Shown: piece after piece, positions 1-13,500 of the stretch | Layout: every line of letters starts with the position of its first letter | How positions within the stretch are numbered: the first letter of the stretch is position 1 | Assembly (NCBI GenBank): GCA_036936605.1 | Contig: JAUPFV010000003.1 | Coordinates: 107,827,278-107,891,277, forward strand | Length of the DNA stretch: 64,000 nt | From: Limnanthes douglasii subsp. nivea | Taxonomy: Eukaryota; Streptophyta; Magnoliopsida; Brassicales; Limnanthaceae | Direction: 5' to 3' | The notes under the pieces: model-generated | Told to the model about the DNA's origin: nothing | Database searches by the model: none | Seen by the model: the letters and a program-made list of their open reading frames with translations, nothing else | Translations under genes and position numbers: made by a program

Positions 1-1775
1 GTGTGAATTTTTTTTATATAAATAAAATATTATTCATACATATGAATGGGACATACCCGAAATATTGATATTTTTTCAAATAAGGAAATATCAAATAACT
101 TTTGGACCCTAGTAGCTTGGATCATGATAACTATTTTTACACTAGTCTTACCTAGGTAGGCACCGAACAACAAAAAACGTCAAATGTATGAATAACGAGC
201 TGAAGAAGATGAAGGTGAAAATAACTTGAGCGATGATAGCTCAAGACACCAAACCTTATGACAATATCACTTTTTCTAAAAATGAAGGGGGAAATATGAG
301 AAAAAAATACACAACAAGGATAGAGGGCGAGCCAAAGACGAGAGAAACACCTGAAGTCTTCGAGAGGAGAGCCGAGCTAGGCGAAAATCAACTGAAGTAT
401 CCATAAAAGCGGGGATGAACCTGGAACCATCAGATTAAGTAAGTAATTGTGTACAGGATTACATAGGTCATACCACTTTAGATCGAAAGAATATAGACCG
501 AAGGTCAGAAAATACACGGTGCGATGCCACCGAGACGAGGACGAGATGAGAGCTGAAACTTATTGAGTTTTGTTCCGGCCAAACGTGATAAATGACCACA
601 CCAAAATAGGCGTGTAAAAATGATGATATCTAGACGAAGGCCAATTCGAAGGCAACCTATACAAGAGGGTCGGTCCCCGCTTTGAAAGATGAACCCGAGC
701 TTAAAGCTGATAACATCCAAGATATCTTAATCTAAGCACACTCATAAAGAAAATATAGTTGATCGATTCATCACTAGAATCATATAGCATGCAATTATGA
801 CGGAAGTTTATACCTCATCTATTGAGCTTGTTGCGGGTAGATAACTTGCCAAAATTTATCAAATTTGTTTCAAAAAAGTATAAATAAATATATTTTTTTA
901 AAAAATATTTAAGTTATTAATTTGTCAAATTCTTGTATCCTTTTATTTAACATTTGTTTTGTAATTTTTTAACAAAAAAAAGTGTCATGAATTGTTTGAA
1001 CATATATTTTTTTTACCAATGTATGTCATATTTTAATAAACACTATATCTCACAGTTTAAACTAAACAAGAAAAATTTGGTATGAAGTTTTCTTGATAGT
1101 TATTTTGGATTTAAAAAAAACAAAGCATAATATATTTTTAAAATTAGGTTATATATATATATATTCTGATATTTTTATTATCATTTTTTTATTTATACTT
1201 GTTTCAAAATGTATGATTTACATATATCGTAATTTTGTAGAAAAAAAGAAACAAAAAAGAATGTATGAATTTATGATTTACAAAAAATCAAGTTTGGAAA
1301 TATTATTCTGGTTGGGTAGATATTTTTTATAATTTGAAATTTTGTATAGAAGAGAAGAACAGATAAAGAAGCGAAGTAACAAAAAGAATAAACCTATTCA
1401 ATTTTATTTTTGAGAAGTTTGCTTACGTTGTACCTTACATTTTTGTATCGATTTGATATTTAACATTAAAAATACCTTATCGACTAATATCTGTTTTGAG
1501 ATAGTTTAAGTCATTTTAACTTGTTTAGTACTTGAATGATCACTACCTCGTATTGAGAACTATAGATTCTAAAAATATTTCCTATAAACCATATATCATA
1601 TATACATTCGATTTTTTACATAATAAAATCTTAAATTTACGTTATGATTACTAAAATAATTGAAATTATAACATTATAATCTTAATTTAAAAAAAACACT
1701 AAAAGAGTTTGATTTTTTAAAATTCTTACATGTTAAGTTCATATTGAAACATATTGAAATTTTAATTAATGAGTC
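1..1775. other. Unclassified repeated segment, no gene recognised
   Basis: AT-rich DNA duplicated at 7454-9240. The less AT-rich part (about 180-720) has short open frames on both strands, but their proteins resemble nothing I recognise. On the minus strand the copy-B counterpart has a TATA-like stretch near 7850-7860 followed by pyrimidine-rich sequence, which could be an old LTR or promoter. This is only a suggestion. Confidence 0.4.
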
Positions 1776-2480
<705 letters not shown>

Positions 2481-3170
2481 CTATAGTTCTTGCGAGTTCG
2501 GTATGGGAGGAGTATGAAAATCCATACAAGGCTAAATGAAGCTATTAGAAACTTTCCAATTAGGTGTGCTTCCTCTTGATTAGTACCTATCAGTCATTGC
2601 CGTAACAAGTAATGATATTATCTAGTATATGTTACGAGATGATAGATAAAAAAGCAAAGTGTGTCCAAGACATGAAATTTAGTAATATTCAGAAGAAGTC
2701 TTAAGCATTAACTTGTTGGAGTTTTGGCTGAAAGTTGGAGCATGAAGCATACTAAAATGTGATGAGATATAAAGACCTTATGAGTCAAGATATCCAATAC
2801 CTATATCAATACATATATCCAAATTCAAAGCCCCAAGAAACTTCTCAAGGGACTCCTTTGTAAGCCTCAAAGATGTTGTTTTCGTAGTACACTTAGCTCA
2901 TTTAATCCTAATTGTGGCTCTAGTCCTTCAAGGCTTTATCTCATGAGAAATCTTCTGTTCTAAAGCCAAAAATAAGAAATGCGAGCTTAAGAAACAAGAT
3001 TTTTAGATCCAAATGAAACGACAAAATGCTAGTGAAATATTTAGGATGGATAAGAATGTTGTAGGGGCAGGCTGAGATCAAAATGGTAAAAACAATCGAT
3101 TAAGCTCCACTTCGTATACCCCATAATTATCATAAAACTGAAGCAATATCACCTTGTTTATTCAAGATAA

Positions 3171-3171
<1 letters not shown>

Positions 3172-3202
<31 letters not shown>
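3172..3202. repeat. (AT)n microsatellite
   Basis: About 31 bp of alternating TA. The copy-B counterpart near 11458 has only a short 'tatatatat' run. Confidence 0.9.
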
Positions 3203-3205
<3 letters not shown>

Positions 3206-4309
3206 AACCTCGGAAATTGGACGTGTTTTAGATTATGTGAGGAGTTTTAGATAACTTTACAATTTGGCTATGGGTCTTATGGAAAATTTGGCTTTGGCCC
3301 GTGCCAGTGAGGTGGTGCTATATCTTGATATTTTTTATTGAGGGTTTCAAATCTATTTCATCATGCACTCCGTAGGCTCTTTATACAATTGGACTCGTGT
3401 TCATCCCAAGTCATTCGTAACATGTAGAGGAGGGTAAATTATTGCATAAACGCTTCAAGATTGTCAAAAATAGATTTTGACATTGATGAATTTATATCCA
3501 TATAAATTATCTCTTCTAATTGGTGTTTTCTATGTTAGTATCTCATATTTTCAAAGAAATTTAAAGTAATGGATGACCTTTCAGGGTCATAGGAATATTG
3601 GAAAAAGAGTTTTATTTTTTTCTAGAGCACTTGGAAGAATGGGTGTACCAATAGGTGAAACCATCGTCACACCCAAATGGAAGAAAAATGTAAGGCTTTG
3701 GAGATTGTCGTCCTCTCCTTTTTGAGATCATCATGTCAAGCATTGTTCTTGGGATTTTATGGAAGAAATTTTTATAAGACCCCAACTTTAATTTCTGTCT
3801 CTTATGGAGGAAATTTCTCGAAGTGCATGCCTCTAGTCACGATCTTGGAGTTTGAGGAGCATAGCAAAACCAAGGATGAAGATATGATTGAAGTTGAATG
3901 AAGAGCTAGCCTTGGGAACTAACCTTTATCAACCTTGGCCAACGGTGCTATTACTGTTCCTCCCTATAAAGTTTAGTTTACCAAATATTGAAAAGATACC
4001 ATAGTTATGGACAAGTAATCCTCTTTGTTAAACTTATTATTGAAACTTCCCATTGATATATACTTTGTTAAAGTTTACGCACCTTGAAGTCCAAGGCATT
4101 TTTTTTCTTGAACTTATTTATCTTTAGAACTAAAACCCTCAGAATTTCATGGCACTTTGTTTTATTTTGATCGAGCTTTGAATATTTGTTTAAACTTATT
4201 GTTTTTCTAAATGTTATTATTTTGTACTTAACCTTACAATAAGCTGCAACCATGGCTTCTTTTTGCCTAGAGGTGAGCATTCTCTAGTTGGAAGATTTTG
4301 AGTGATGCC

Positions 4310-4860
4310 TAGATTCACACTAAGTATTCTTATAAGTGCCACTCCAAATTCAATAAATATAACCAATATAAGTTGGAACTTCTTCCACGTTTCAGATGGA
4401 TTGGACCAAGCTTTACTTAAGAGCTTCAGACATGTCTGACCAATATAAATTGAAACATTTCAAGGACTCTGACTAGATTAAACCAAACCTTTAATTAGGA
4501 GCTCCAGAGCTCTGACCAACATAATGTTGAATTTTGTCAAACAATTCAGTTGTATTTAACCAAGTCTTAATTATGAGCAACAAATAACTACAATCAACAT
4601 AAGTTAGAACCTTCTCAAACGTTTCGGTTGGATTGATCTAAAACTGAATTAGGAGCTCCAAATAGTTCTAGCCAACATAAATTAAATTGTTTTTAGAAAC
4701 TTCGGTTGTATTGAACCATGCCTTAATTAAGATCTCTAGATAGTTCTAAGCTACATAATTTGGAACATTTACAAACACTTTGGCTGAATTTAACCAAACC
4801 TAAATTAGTAGCTCCGGATATCTCTAACCAGCATATGTTAAAACCTTTTTCAACTGGGGA
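4310..4860. repeat. Degenerate tandem repeat, about 80-bp period (copy A)
   Basis: Successive units carry 'accaatataagttggaac', 'accaatataaattgaaac', 'accaacataatgttgaa', 'atcaacataagttagaacc', 'gccaacataaattaaat' and 'accagcatatgttaaaacc', each followed by a phrase around 'ttcggttg' or 'aactgaa' and 'ttaggagctcc'. The array is conserved in copy B at about 13905-14450, so it predates the duplication. No coding potential was seen. Confidence 0.7.
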
Positions 4861-5827
4861 TTTAAAGTAATGTTTCCCAAGCATATGATGATAAACTCCC
4901 GCTGAACGTTAAGAATGATATAAATGAAAAAACGCATATTAATTAACCGACTATATAGGTACATCATTACAACATTTTACGCTACCAGGGTACGAAATAG
5001 TGTACCAACGGTCATTGTATCTAGGTTACAAAAAGTTATTTTAAATAAAAATACAAGAACTAGAGCTTTACTATAAATAGAGTTTCAAATGTTCAAAGTT
5101 ACATGGATGAGGAATAAGCTTTCTTTCATCATCCACCAGCTCGTAGGAGCCTTAACCTTTTGTTACACTGTGTTTGACCCCTCCAAGTTTAGACCAATTT
5201 TGGTAGCTTTGGGGTCTATGGTATCAAGGAACAACTTTCTGAGGACCTTTAACTCTACCTTGGACTCACAAGAGCGGACCCAATAAACTATATACTTTGC
5301 ATTTGAGTTTGATACTATGAAAAAATTCTGGAAGCCTTTATTCTTTTTGCTTCCACTAAATCTAACTCAACCATTCTTCCAGCATTAATATTTTCTTTAG
5401 AGTAGCTAGTGTCTTGAAAAAATGGAAAACTTATTTTAGTAGGGACGTTCGTATTCATTCCACATACTAAAGAGAAATGAGACTCACTCGTAATTTTCCT
5501 GGATTTATTTCGATATGCTCATATGGCTTCTTAAAGAAAGTTAGGCCATTTACTTGATGTTTCTTCTATTTTTTTATTCAACCCATCGAATATGCTTTGG
5601 TTGGTAACCTCTACTTAGATGTCAGACTGAGGATGAAAAAGTGTTGAGAGGTATTTTTATATACCTCATGTTTGCCAGAAAGAGGTTATTTCTATTTTTT
5701 TAGATGAAGTCTCGTTATTGACTTTGTTATTCCAAAGCTGCAATACATATTAGTTTTGATAAAGTTGATCATTTCATTTTCCGTTATTCTCGATAACAGT
5801 TATGCTTCTATTTACTTCAGAAAATAG

Positions 5828-6013
5828 TCAATTGTAACAAAGATATTTTAACGTCTCTCCCGAAGTTTTCAAAAGAGGTGTAACGAGATCAAGACCCCAT
5901 CGGTCAAAAGAAAGGCTTCTGAAATGGTCTTTAGGCATTACCGAGAGATAAATGATACTTCGAAAATGTTGAAACCTTTTATACTTCGTGACTAATTTCT
6001 CAGCATCAACCAT
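5828..6013 (-). pseudogene. Ty3/gypsy integrase fragment, copy A
   Basis: The minus-strand translation has 'DAEKLVTKYKRFQHFR', then 'MPKDHFRSLSFDRWGLDLVTPL'-like sequence. This is the end of the integrase zinc-finger region and the first catalytic Asp ('W-G-L-D-L-V-x-P-L') of plant gypsy integrases. The zinc-finger cysteines expected in the 'KCxxCQ' motif are replaced (KYKRF). The rest of the core domain is not recognisable, so this is a dead fragment. The paralogous piece in copy B is at 15420-15605. Confidence 0.7.
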
Positions 6014-6385
6014 GATCTTAGGCCAATAATATCATGCTAATAATTTTCTTTTTCAAATATTATATCCATAATGAGCCAATCCAACTCCATCATGGAGTTT
6101 TTTAAATACAACACAAGACTCATAAACTGAAATGCAATGTGGGACAGGATGACTTAAATATTTCTTGTATATATTTCCTTTTATCACCCTATACTTACAA
6201 GCTCAAACTTCAAGCTTCAGGCGAAGATTTTCCCGAAGGGAGAGTAGCATTCAAAATGAATTATCTTATCTCAACCTTCTAATCATATATAATCTATGGC
6301 ACATACCTCAAAGGTTTCATATTTCACGAGATCAAATTTTGTTTCAATTGATGAGTAATCTTGGAGGGAAACCAAATGGACAACT

Positions 6386-6985
6386 TCACAACCAAATGGA
6401 CAAATTCAATTTTTTTCAAACTCTAATTTATTTTTCTTCTAAAACACATATATTTCTAATTTTTAAAGATAATAAAACAAAACCAATGAGTGATATCTTG
6501 AAGAGTTTTATTTTCGCAACCAAATTGTACTTAATCCGCAACTTGAACATAATTATGTTTTTAGCAATCAAATTACCCGTACTTTTGCAACTTGTACACA
6601 ATTATTTTTTCCAAACTTATTTCACAACTAAATTGCATATATTTTCGCAACTAGAACACAATCCAATTTTATTTAAAAAAAAATCAACACACAAATGTAT
6701 ATATTTTTGCTACTACAAAATTTTTAGTTGTTTTTAGACTTATTTCGCAACCAAATTACACCTAATTTTGCAACTAATAAAGAAATAGCAAAAATATATT
6801 TCATAGATCTAGTTTTGTTCGTCTTTGAAAAAACAAAAGCAATGATATTTTCAAAAAAATTTAAAACTATGGTTTGAAAAACATTACATTTAAAAAAACA
6901 GGAGAGAAAAAAACGATTAGAAGTATTTTGGCTAACAATTGATTATCATAAATATTAATTATTGATAAATAAAAGTATGGAATAT
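6386..6985. repeat. Dispersed 'cgcaaccaaattac' repeat segment, copy 1
   Basis: Contains many short degenerate units of the type 'cgcaaccaaattacacgtaatt..cgcaact.gaacacaatt', followed by 'tttcatagatctagttttgtt' and an AT-rich stretch ending 'attgataaataaa'. The same order of landmarks is found at 21050-21700. A 190-codon plus-strand open frame across this segment (6165-6737) is low-complexity and not credible as a gene. Confidence 0.75.
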
Positions 6986-7160
6986 CCATCGCGCCTCCGT
7001 ATATAATCGGATCTCCACATTAGTGTGAAATTGTCCACTTTGGTTTTTGGTCTACTTTCAAAAGGCCTCACACTAATGGAGATATGTTCTTAACATATAT
7101 AGTGATCTTCCTTCCCATGTTTAACCGATGTGGATGTGGGATGTGGGACTTTGGTTGCAG
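6986..7160 (+). repeat. Repeat with 'AAAAGGCCTCACACTAATGG' core, copy 1
   Basis: Reads 'attgtccactttggttttt...caaaaggcctcacactaatggagatatgtt...taaccgatgtggatgtgggac'. Sequences of this style are common in plant intergenic DNA as short LTR/TRIM-like repeats (from memory, not searched). A weaker relative lies at 22600-22760. Boundaries are uncertain. Confidence 0.4.
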
Positions 7161-7453
7161 CTTAAAAGATTGTATACAAATTAATTTTTTTTGTTCACAT
7201 TTATTCAAAATTAAATTATAATCTGAATCTTAAAAAAATAAACATTTATGTGAAGTTATATGAATATTTATGTAATTTAGATCCGAATTATTTTTGTTTT
7301 TTAGTTATATTCCAAGTCTAATATCAATAATATAAAAAATGATAATTTGACATCAATTGTCATTCAATTGTATCATAAATATCATTTTTTCAAACATGGA
7401 ATGAAAACACTAACGAAAATAACAAAAAGTTATCATACCAAAATATATTTTTT
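7161..7453. other. AT-rich spacer between copies A and B
   Basis: About 290 bp of AT-rich sequence with no gene or motif recognised. Weakly similar to 22760-22850, which would fit both being the right-hand flank of the duplicated unit. Confidence 0.4.
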
Positions 7454-9239
7454 GTGTGAATTTTTTTAAATAAATAAAATATTATTCATACATATGAATG
7501 AGGCATACCCGAAATATTGATACTTTTTCAAAGAAGAAAATATCAAATTACTTTTGGATCCTAGTAGCTTGGACCATGATAACTATTTTTACACTAGACC
7601 TACCTAGGTAGGCACCGAACAACAAAAACGTCAAATGTATGAATAACGAGCCAAAGAAGATGAAGGTGAAAATAACTTGAGCGATGATAGCTCAAGACAC
7701 CAAACCTTATGACAATATCAATTTTTCCAAAAATAGAGGGAAAATATGAGAAAAAAATACAAAACAATGATAGAGGGCGAGCCAAAGACGAGAGAAACAA
7801 CTGAAGTTTTCGAGAGGAGATCCGAGCTACGCGAAAATCAACTTAAGCATTTATAAAAGTGGAGAGGAACCTGCAACCATCAGATTAAGTAAGTACTTGT
7901 GTACAAGATTACATAGGTCATACCACTTTAGATCGAAGGAATATAGACCAAAGGTCAGAAAATACACGGTGCGACGCCGCCGAGACGAGGACGGGATGAG
8001 AGCTAAAAGTTATTGAGTTTTGTTTCGGCCAAACGTGATAAATGACCGCACCAAAATAGACACGTAAAAAATGACGATATCTAGACGAAGGCCAATACGA
8101 AGCCAACCTATACAGGAGGGTCGGTCCCCGCTTTGAAATATGAACCCGACCTTAAAGCTCATAACATCCAATATATCCTAATCTAAGCATAATCATAAAA
8201 AAACATAGTTGATCGATTCATCACTAGAATCATATAGCACACAATTATGACGGGAGTTTATAACTCATCTAATGAGCTTGTTGCGGGTAGATAACTTGCC
8301 AAAATTTATCAAATTTGTTTCAAAAAAGTATAAATAAATATTTTTTTATATAAAAATATTTAAGTTACTAATTTATCAAATTCTTGTATTCTTTTATTTA
8401 ACATTTGTTTTGTAATTTTTTAACAAAAAAAGTGTCATGAATTGTTTGAACATATATTTTTTTGACCAATGTATGTCATATTTTAATAAATACTATATCT
8501 CATAGTTTAAACTGAACAAGAAAAATTTGGTATGAGTTTTTCTTGATAGTTATTTTGGGTTTAAAAAAAAGCATAATTTGAAATTTATGAATTTATGAAA
8601 ATAGCTAAGTTCTATATATATTATGATATTTTTATTATCATTTTCTTTGATTTATACTTGTTTCAAAATTTATGATTTACATATATTGTAATTTTGTAGA
8701 AAAAAAAAGAAACAAAAAAGAATTTATGAATTTGTGATTTACAAAAAATCAAGTTTGGAAATATTATTCTGGTTGGGTAGAGATTTTTTATAATTTGAAA
8801 TTTGGCATAGAAGAGAAGAACAGATAAAGAAGCGAAGTAACAAAAAGAATAAACCTATTCAATTTTATTTTTGAGAAGTTTGTTTGCGATGTATCTTACA
8901 TTTTTGTAGCGATTTGATATTTAACATTAAAAATACCTTATCGACTAAAATCTGTTTTGAGATAGTTTAAGTCATTTTTAAGCTATTTAGTACTTGAATG
9001 ATCACTACCTCATATTTAGAACTATAGATTCTCAAAATATTTCCTATAAATCTTATATCATATATACATTCGATTTTTTTTACATAATAAAATCTTAAAT
9101 TTACGTTATGATTACTAAAATAATTAAAATTATAACGTTATAATCTTAATTTTAAAAAATATAAACAGTAAAGTATTTTGTTTTTTTAAAATTCTTACAT
9201 GTTAGGTTCATATTGAAACATATTGAAATTTTAATTAAT

Positions 9240-9670
9240 GAGTCAGGACCAGCTGAGACCCTAACACCAAAAATTCATAGAGAAAGAAAGTAGTACAGAA
9301 TTTTAAATAAAATAATAGTTGTTCACCATTTTGTAAGAGAGTGAAATGTTATATTTATAGTGACATATATATAACATCTTTTGGTTTTGTTTTACATGTT
9401 TAATTAATGACTTAACTACAAAAAATTTAGGATCATCTCAGACCCTAACATTAAAAAATCAGAGAAAGAAAGTAGTACAAAATTTTAAATAGAATAATAG
9501 TTGTTGACCATTTTGTAGGAGAGTGAAATGTTATATTTATAGTGACATATTATATATATATATGTACAACATCTTTTGGTCGTGTTTTACATGTTTAATT
9601 AATGATTTAACTACTCGGTACAAAGTCAGGTGGTAACCCGACTAATAATCCCATTATCAGTAACCCCATA
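9240..9670 (-). repeat. LTR-like block, copy B (3' LTR of the decayed gypsy element)
   Basis: Two tandem copies, about 186 bp apart, of 'gaccctaaca...tttatagtgacat...aacatcttttggt...ttacatgtttaattaatga', then 'gtaacccgactaataatccc'. Matches 1776-2480 and, in part, 19066-19303. On the minus strand the 'tcactataaatataac' stretch is TATA-like. Confidence 0.45.
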
Positions 9671-9999
9671 GTTTTTGCGAGTTCGGTATGGGAGGAGTAT
9701 GATGAAAGGCTAAATGAATCTATTAGAAACTTTCCAATTATATGTGTTTTCTCTTGATTAGTACCTATCAGTCATCGTCGTAACTAGTCTCATTAAAACC
9801 TTCGTCGGCCAAAAGCTCTATAGAGGAAAAAACTATATTTTCCTAATGATAAAATAATAAAAAAAAGTAATGACTTTATCTAGTACATGGTGCGAGATGA
9901 TAAATAACAAAGCGAAGTGTGTCCAAGACATGCAATTTAGTAATATTTGGAAGAAGTCTTAAGCATCAACTTTTTGGAGCTTGGGCTGAAAGTTGGAGA

Positions 10000-10285
10000 A
10001 TGAGCTCATGCACTGCTTTGGATGGAAGCCCGTACTTGAGCTTAGGAGACGATTTAGATGAAATCTTGAGATTGAGCTAAGGAGATACTTCAGATGAAAT
10101 ATTGAACATGAGATCATGAGACATTTTAGATGGAATCTTTAGCTTGAGCTCAAGAGGCGCTTCAGATGAAAGCTTGAGCTTGAGCTCAAGAGACACTTTA
10201 TATGGTAGCTTGAGCTTGAGGTCAGGAGAAGCTTTGGAAGAAAGAATAATCTTAGGCTTGGGAGACGCTTTCGATGTCAAAGTCA
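10000..10285 (-). repeat. 36-bp minisatellite encoding a 12-residue repeat
   Basis: About eight diverged 36-bp units built on 'agcttgagctcaagagacgctttagatgaa'. On the minus strand the frame is open over most of the array and reads 12-residue units such as 'KASPDLKLKLPY', 'KVSLELKLKLSS' and 'EAPLELKLKIPS'. One stop interrupts the frame between 'EVSP' and 'LNLKISS'. The plus strand is also open. It lies in a stretch absent from copy A. It could be a remnant of a repeat-rich coding region or purely a minisatellite. Confidence 0.75.
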
Positions 10286-10495
10286 CTAGGGACTTTATAA
10301 AGTCTCAGATTATCGTTGACATTCCATTTTCCCAAGTCCACTCATCGTAGACCACGTGTCGTCTTTGGTCAACCCTTTTAATATTTTTCAGTATTATAGG
10401 ATTTTTGGCTTCTCAGACATATATTAGAGGTTATGCATTTTAAATTTATGTTTCCTTATAATCATCAAGAAAAAGAATAATGTCATCGACTTTCT

Positions 10496-10595
10496 NNNNN
10501 NNNNNNNNNNNNNNNNNNNNNNNNNNNNNNNNNNNNNNNNNNNNNNNNNNNNNNNNNNNNNNNNNNNNNNNNNNNNNNNNNNNNNNNNNNNNNNN
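10496..10595. other. Assembly gap, 100 N
   Basis: Exactly 100 undetermined bases, the conventional placeholder for a gap of unknown size. It lies within copy-B-specific sequence, so the true size of that stretch is unknown. Open frames reading through it are meaningless. Confidence 1.
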
Positions 10596-13500
10596 CCCTT
10601 TCAAGCATATTAAGTCACCAAAAAATAATAATTCAGAGATTGAAAAATTATATGAAGTCTTCTTTAAATCCATGATTAGATTATCCAATTTTTTTTTCAA
10701 AATCCATTAATTCTCATGCATTAGTGTATTAAATGCAGCAGGGACTTCTGGTGAGACAATTTATTTTTCTTTCGTCTGATCCTCTAGTTTTTTATTTGGT
10801 TAGTCCGACTAACCCCCACTCTACTAATTAAGTTACTATGTTATTATTTATTTCTCCTTTAAATCTCTTATAGGAAAGGTAATGATATAGACCAGCTAAA
10901 GAAAGTCAGTGGACAAAATTCCCCTATCGAGGTTGAAGGTGAAAGTAGTGAGCATTTTTCCTCCAACAATTTTAAATCGTCATACTTTATTAATTACCTC
11001 TTTTAAGAGAAGAAGATGAAGTATACCAAAATGTGATGAGATAGAAAGACCTTCAAAGTCAAGATATCCAATACTTGACCGACTCGTATCAATGCATATA
11101 TCCAAATTCAGAGCCCCATGAAACTTCTCAAGGGACTCCTTTATAAGCCTCAAAGATGTTATTTTTGTAGTACCTTCAGCCCATCCAATCCTAGTTGTGG
11201 CTCTAGTCTTTCAAGGCTTTATCTCATGAGAAATCTTTCGTTCTAAAGCCAAAAATAAGAAATGCGAGCTTAAGAAACAAGATTTTTAGATCCAAATGAA
11301 ACGACAAAAGGCTAGTGAAATATTTAGGATGGATAAGAATGTTGTGGGGTAGGCTGAGACCAAAATGGTAAAAGCAATCGATGAAGCTCCACTTTGTAAA
11401 CCCCATAATTATCATAAAACTGAAGCAATATCAAATTTTTTATTTCAAGATAATGATGTATATATATATCTGAACCTCGGAAATCATATGTGTTTTAGAT
11501 TATGTGAGGAGTTTTAGATAACTTTACAATTTGGCTATGGGTCTTATGGAAAACTTTGGCTTTGGCCCGTGCCAGTGAACTGGTGCTCTATCTTGATATT
11601 TTTAATTGGGGGTTTCAAATTCTGTTTCATCATGCACTCCTTAGGCTCTTTATACAATTGGACTCGTGTTCGTCCCAAGTCATTCGTAACATGTAGAGGA
11701 TGGTAAATTATTGCATAAATGCTTCAAGATTGTCAACAATAGATTTTGACATGGATGAATTTATATCCCTATGCATTATCTCTTCTAATTGGTGTTTTCT
11801 ATGTTAGCATCTCACATTTTCAAAGAAATTTAAAGCAATGGATGACGTTTCAGGGGCATAGAAATATTAGAAAAGGAGTTTCATTTTTGTCTAGAGCACT
11901 TGGAAGAATGGGTGTACCAATAGGTGAAACCATCGTCAGACCCAAATGGAAGAAAAAAGTAAGGATTTGGAGATTGTCATCCTCTCTTTTTTAGCTCATA
12001 GATTTACTTATGGTGTAAGTTATTTTCTTATTTTGACTACTGAGACTAATCCGTTATTGTTTATTTGTATTGTACAAAAACAATTATAGATCATCAAAGT
12101 ATATAGTGGAGGATTGGTTCACAAAGCTAAGTTAATTTGATTCGAAATATTGGGATAAAAGGTTCAATAGATTCTTTACTATAAATAATTTATTACCCTC
12201 AAAGTTTGAATACAAACAACGCTCAATCATGACAGTGACTTTTCTCAAGTTTTTGTCGCAAATAAAGAATTAATGGTTACTCCATTAATGCTTCTCGGGA
12301 AACCTTTTTTTATTTAGAAGGCGTCGGGAAACCAAAAAACAGGTAAAAGTAGAGTAATTTGGTACCCCCTAATAATATATCAAAGAAATAGACCAATTTG
12401 CAAACTAAAGGATTTGGAAAGAAAATGTTAGGAGCTGAAGGCTTAGCTGGAGAAGAAAGAATGTAAGTGATGCTCAGGCTAGTGGTTTGATAGAGGGAAT
12501 GGCTGGCGCTTTGCTTGCGCATGTAACACATACTCTCGCAAATAAGTAGTATTAAACCATATGTGAATCAAATATTCCTCTAGTCAAGTCTTAGATAAGA
12601 TTATGGAAATTAAATAAATCCAATAAATGAGAAGCACCCTCCCATGAAAGCATAATATTTGGAAAGTTTGTTTCCCCGCTATGAAAATTCTTTGAAGAAC
12701 ACCAATGCGTCCACGAGTAAATCCTTTACCAAAGCTTAGACTTGATAGATTTCTCATAATGTTGAGGTAATATTCATATCATGCCCTTAGCCATAAATAT
12801 TTTCTGGTCTCCATGCGTCTTAGAGCTTAGGAAATTCATGCTTTGCTTGTTGTATGATAATAAGATTTACCCTTAATTTATATATCCTTCATACACCACA
12901 TACAATACGTTTGAAAACATCCAGAATATAGTCGACGAACAAAACTTGGCTCTTCCTGATTTTATGGCTTAATGAGGGCTACTGTAATAAAGCGTAAATA
13001 ATGACAATGACCTCAAAAAAACTCTTATAACAAACATCTATTAATCGTAACCAACGAATGGTCAGCCATCATAATAAAGAAGAGTTTATGAGGAAGAAGG
13101 TTGAAAACGTTCAAGAGGACATTACAAAGTTGAAGTCCAAAGCTAACAAGGTAGAAAGAATATAAGCACAGGTGAAAAAGCTACAAAGAAAGTAAAGGAA
13201 GTGGGAACATCCAAGAAATATGCCCTAGTAGATGCCGAACCTTCCAAAATAAGGCTTTTGAAGATTAGAGGTACAAGATAGTAAAAATTTCTTCAAATAA
13301 GGTTGAGATCATCAATTCAAGCATGGTGCTTGGGATTTTATGGAAGAAATTTATATAAGACCCCAACCTTGATTTAGGTCTCTTATGAAAGAAATATCTC
13401 GAAGTGCATGCCTCTAGTCACGATTTTGGAGTTTGAGGAGGATACCAAAACCAAGGATGAAGATATTCTTGAAGTTGAATGAAGAGATAGCCTTGGGAAC

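Larger units (their letters stand above)
2481..5827. other. Non-coding interior of decayed gypsy element, copy A
   Basis: Collinear with copy B, apart from the copy-B-only stretches. Short plus-strand open frames at 3677-3901 and 5089-5286 recur in B in altered form, and neither has a recognisable domain. The stretch 4310-4860 is made of repeated phrases of the type 'aaccaacataa..ttagaacc..ttcggttg-att-aacca..cc', a degenerate tandem repeat with a period of roughly 80 bp. If the element runs on the minus strand, this is the long non-coding region downstream of integrase that Tat-lineage elements often have. Confidence 0.45.

Noticed and set aside
6165..6737. A 190-codon plus-strand open frame
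   Set aside because: It begins in the repeat's integrase-proximal region and continues through the low-complexity 'cgcaacc' segment. Copy B has only 88 codons before diverging, and the composition is Phe/Ile/Asn-rich as in AT-rich non-coding DNA.
10446..10710. Open frames reading through the run of N
   Set aside because: Undetermined bases were translated as X. Only the flanks are real and they encode nothing recognisable.
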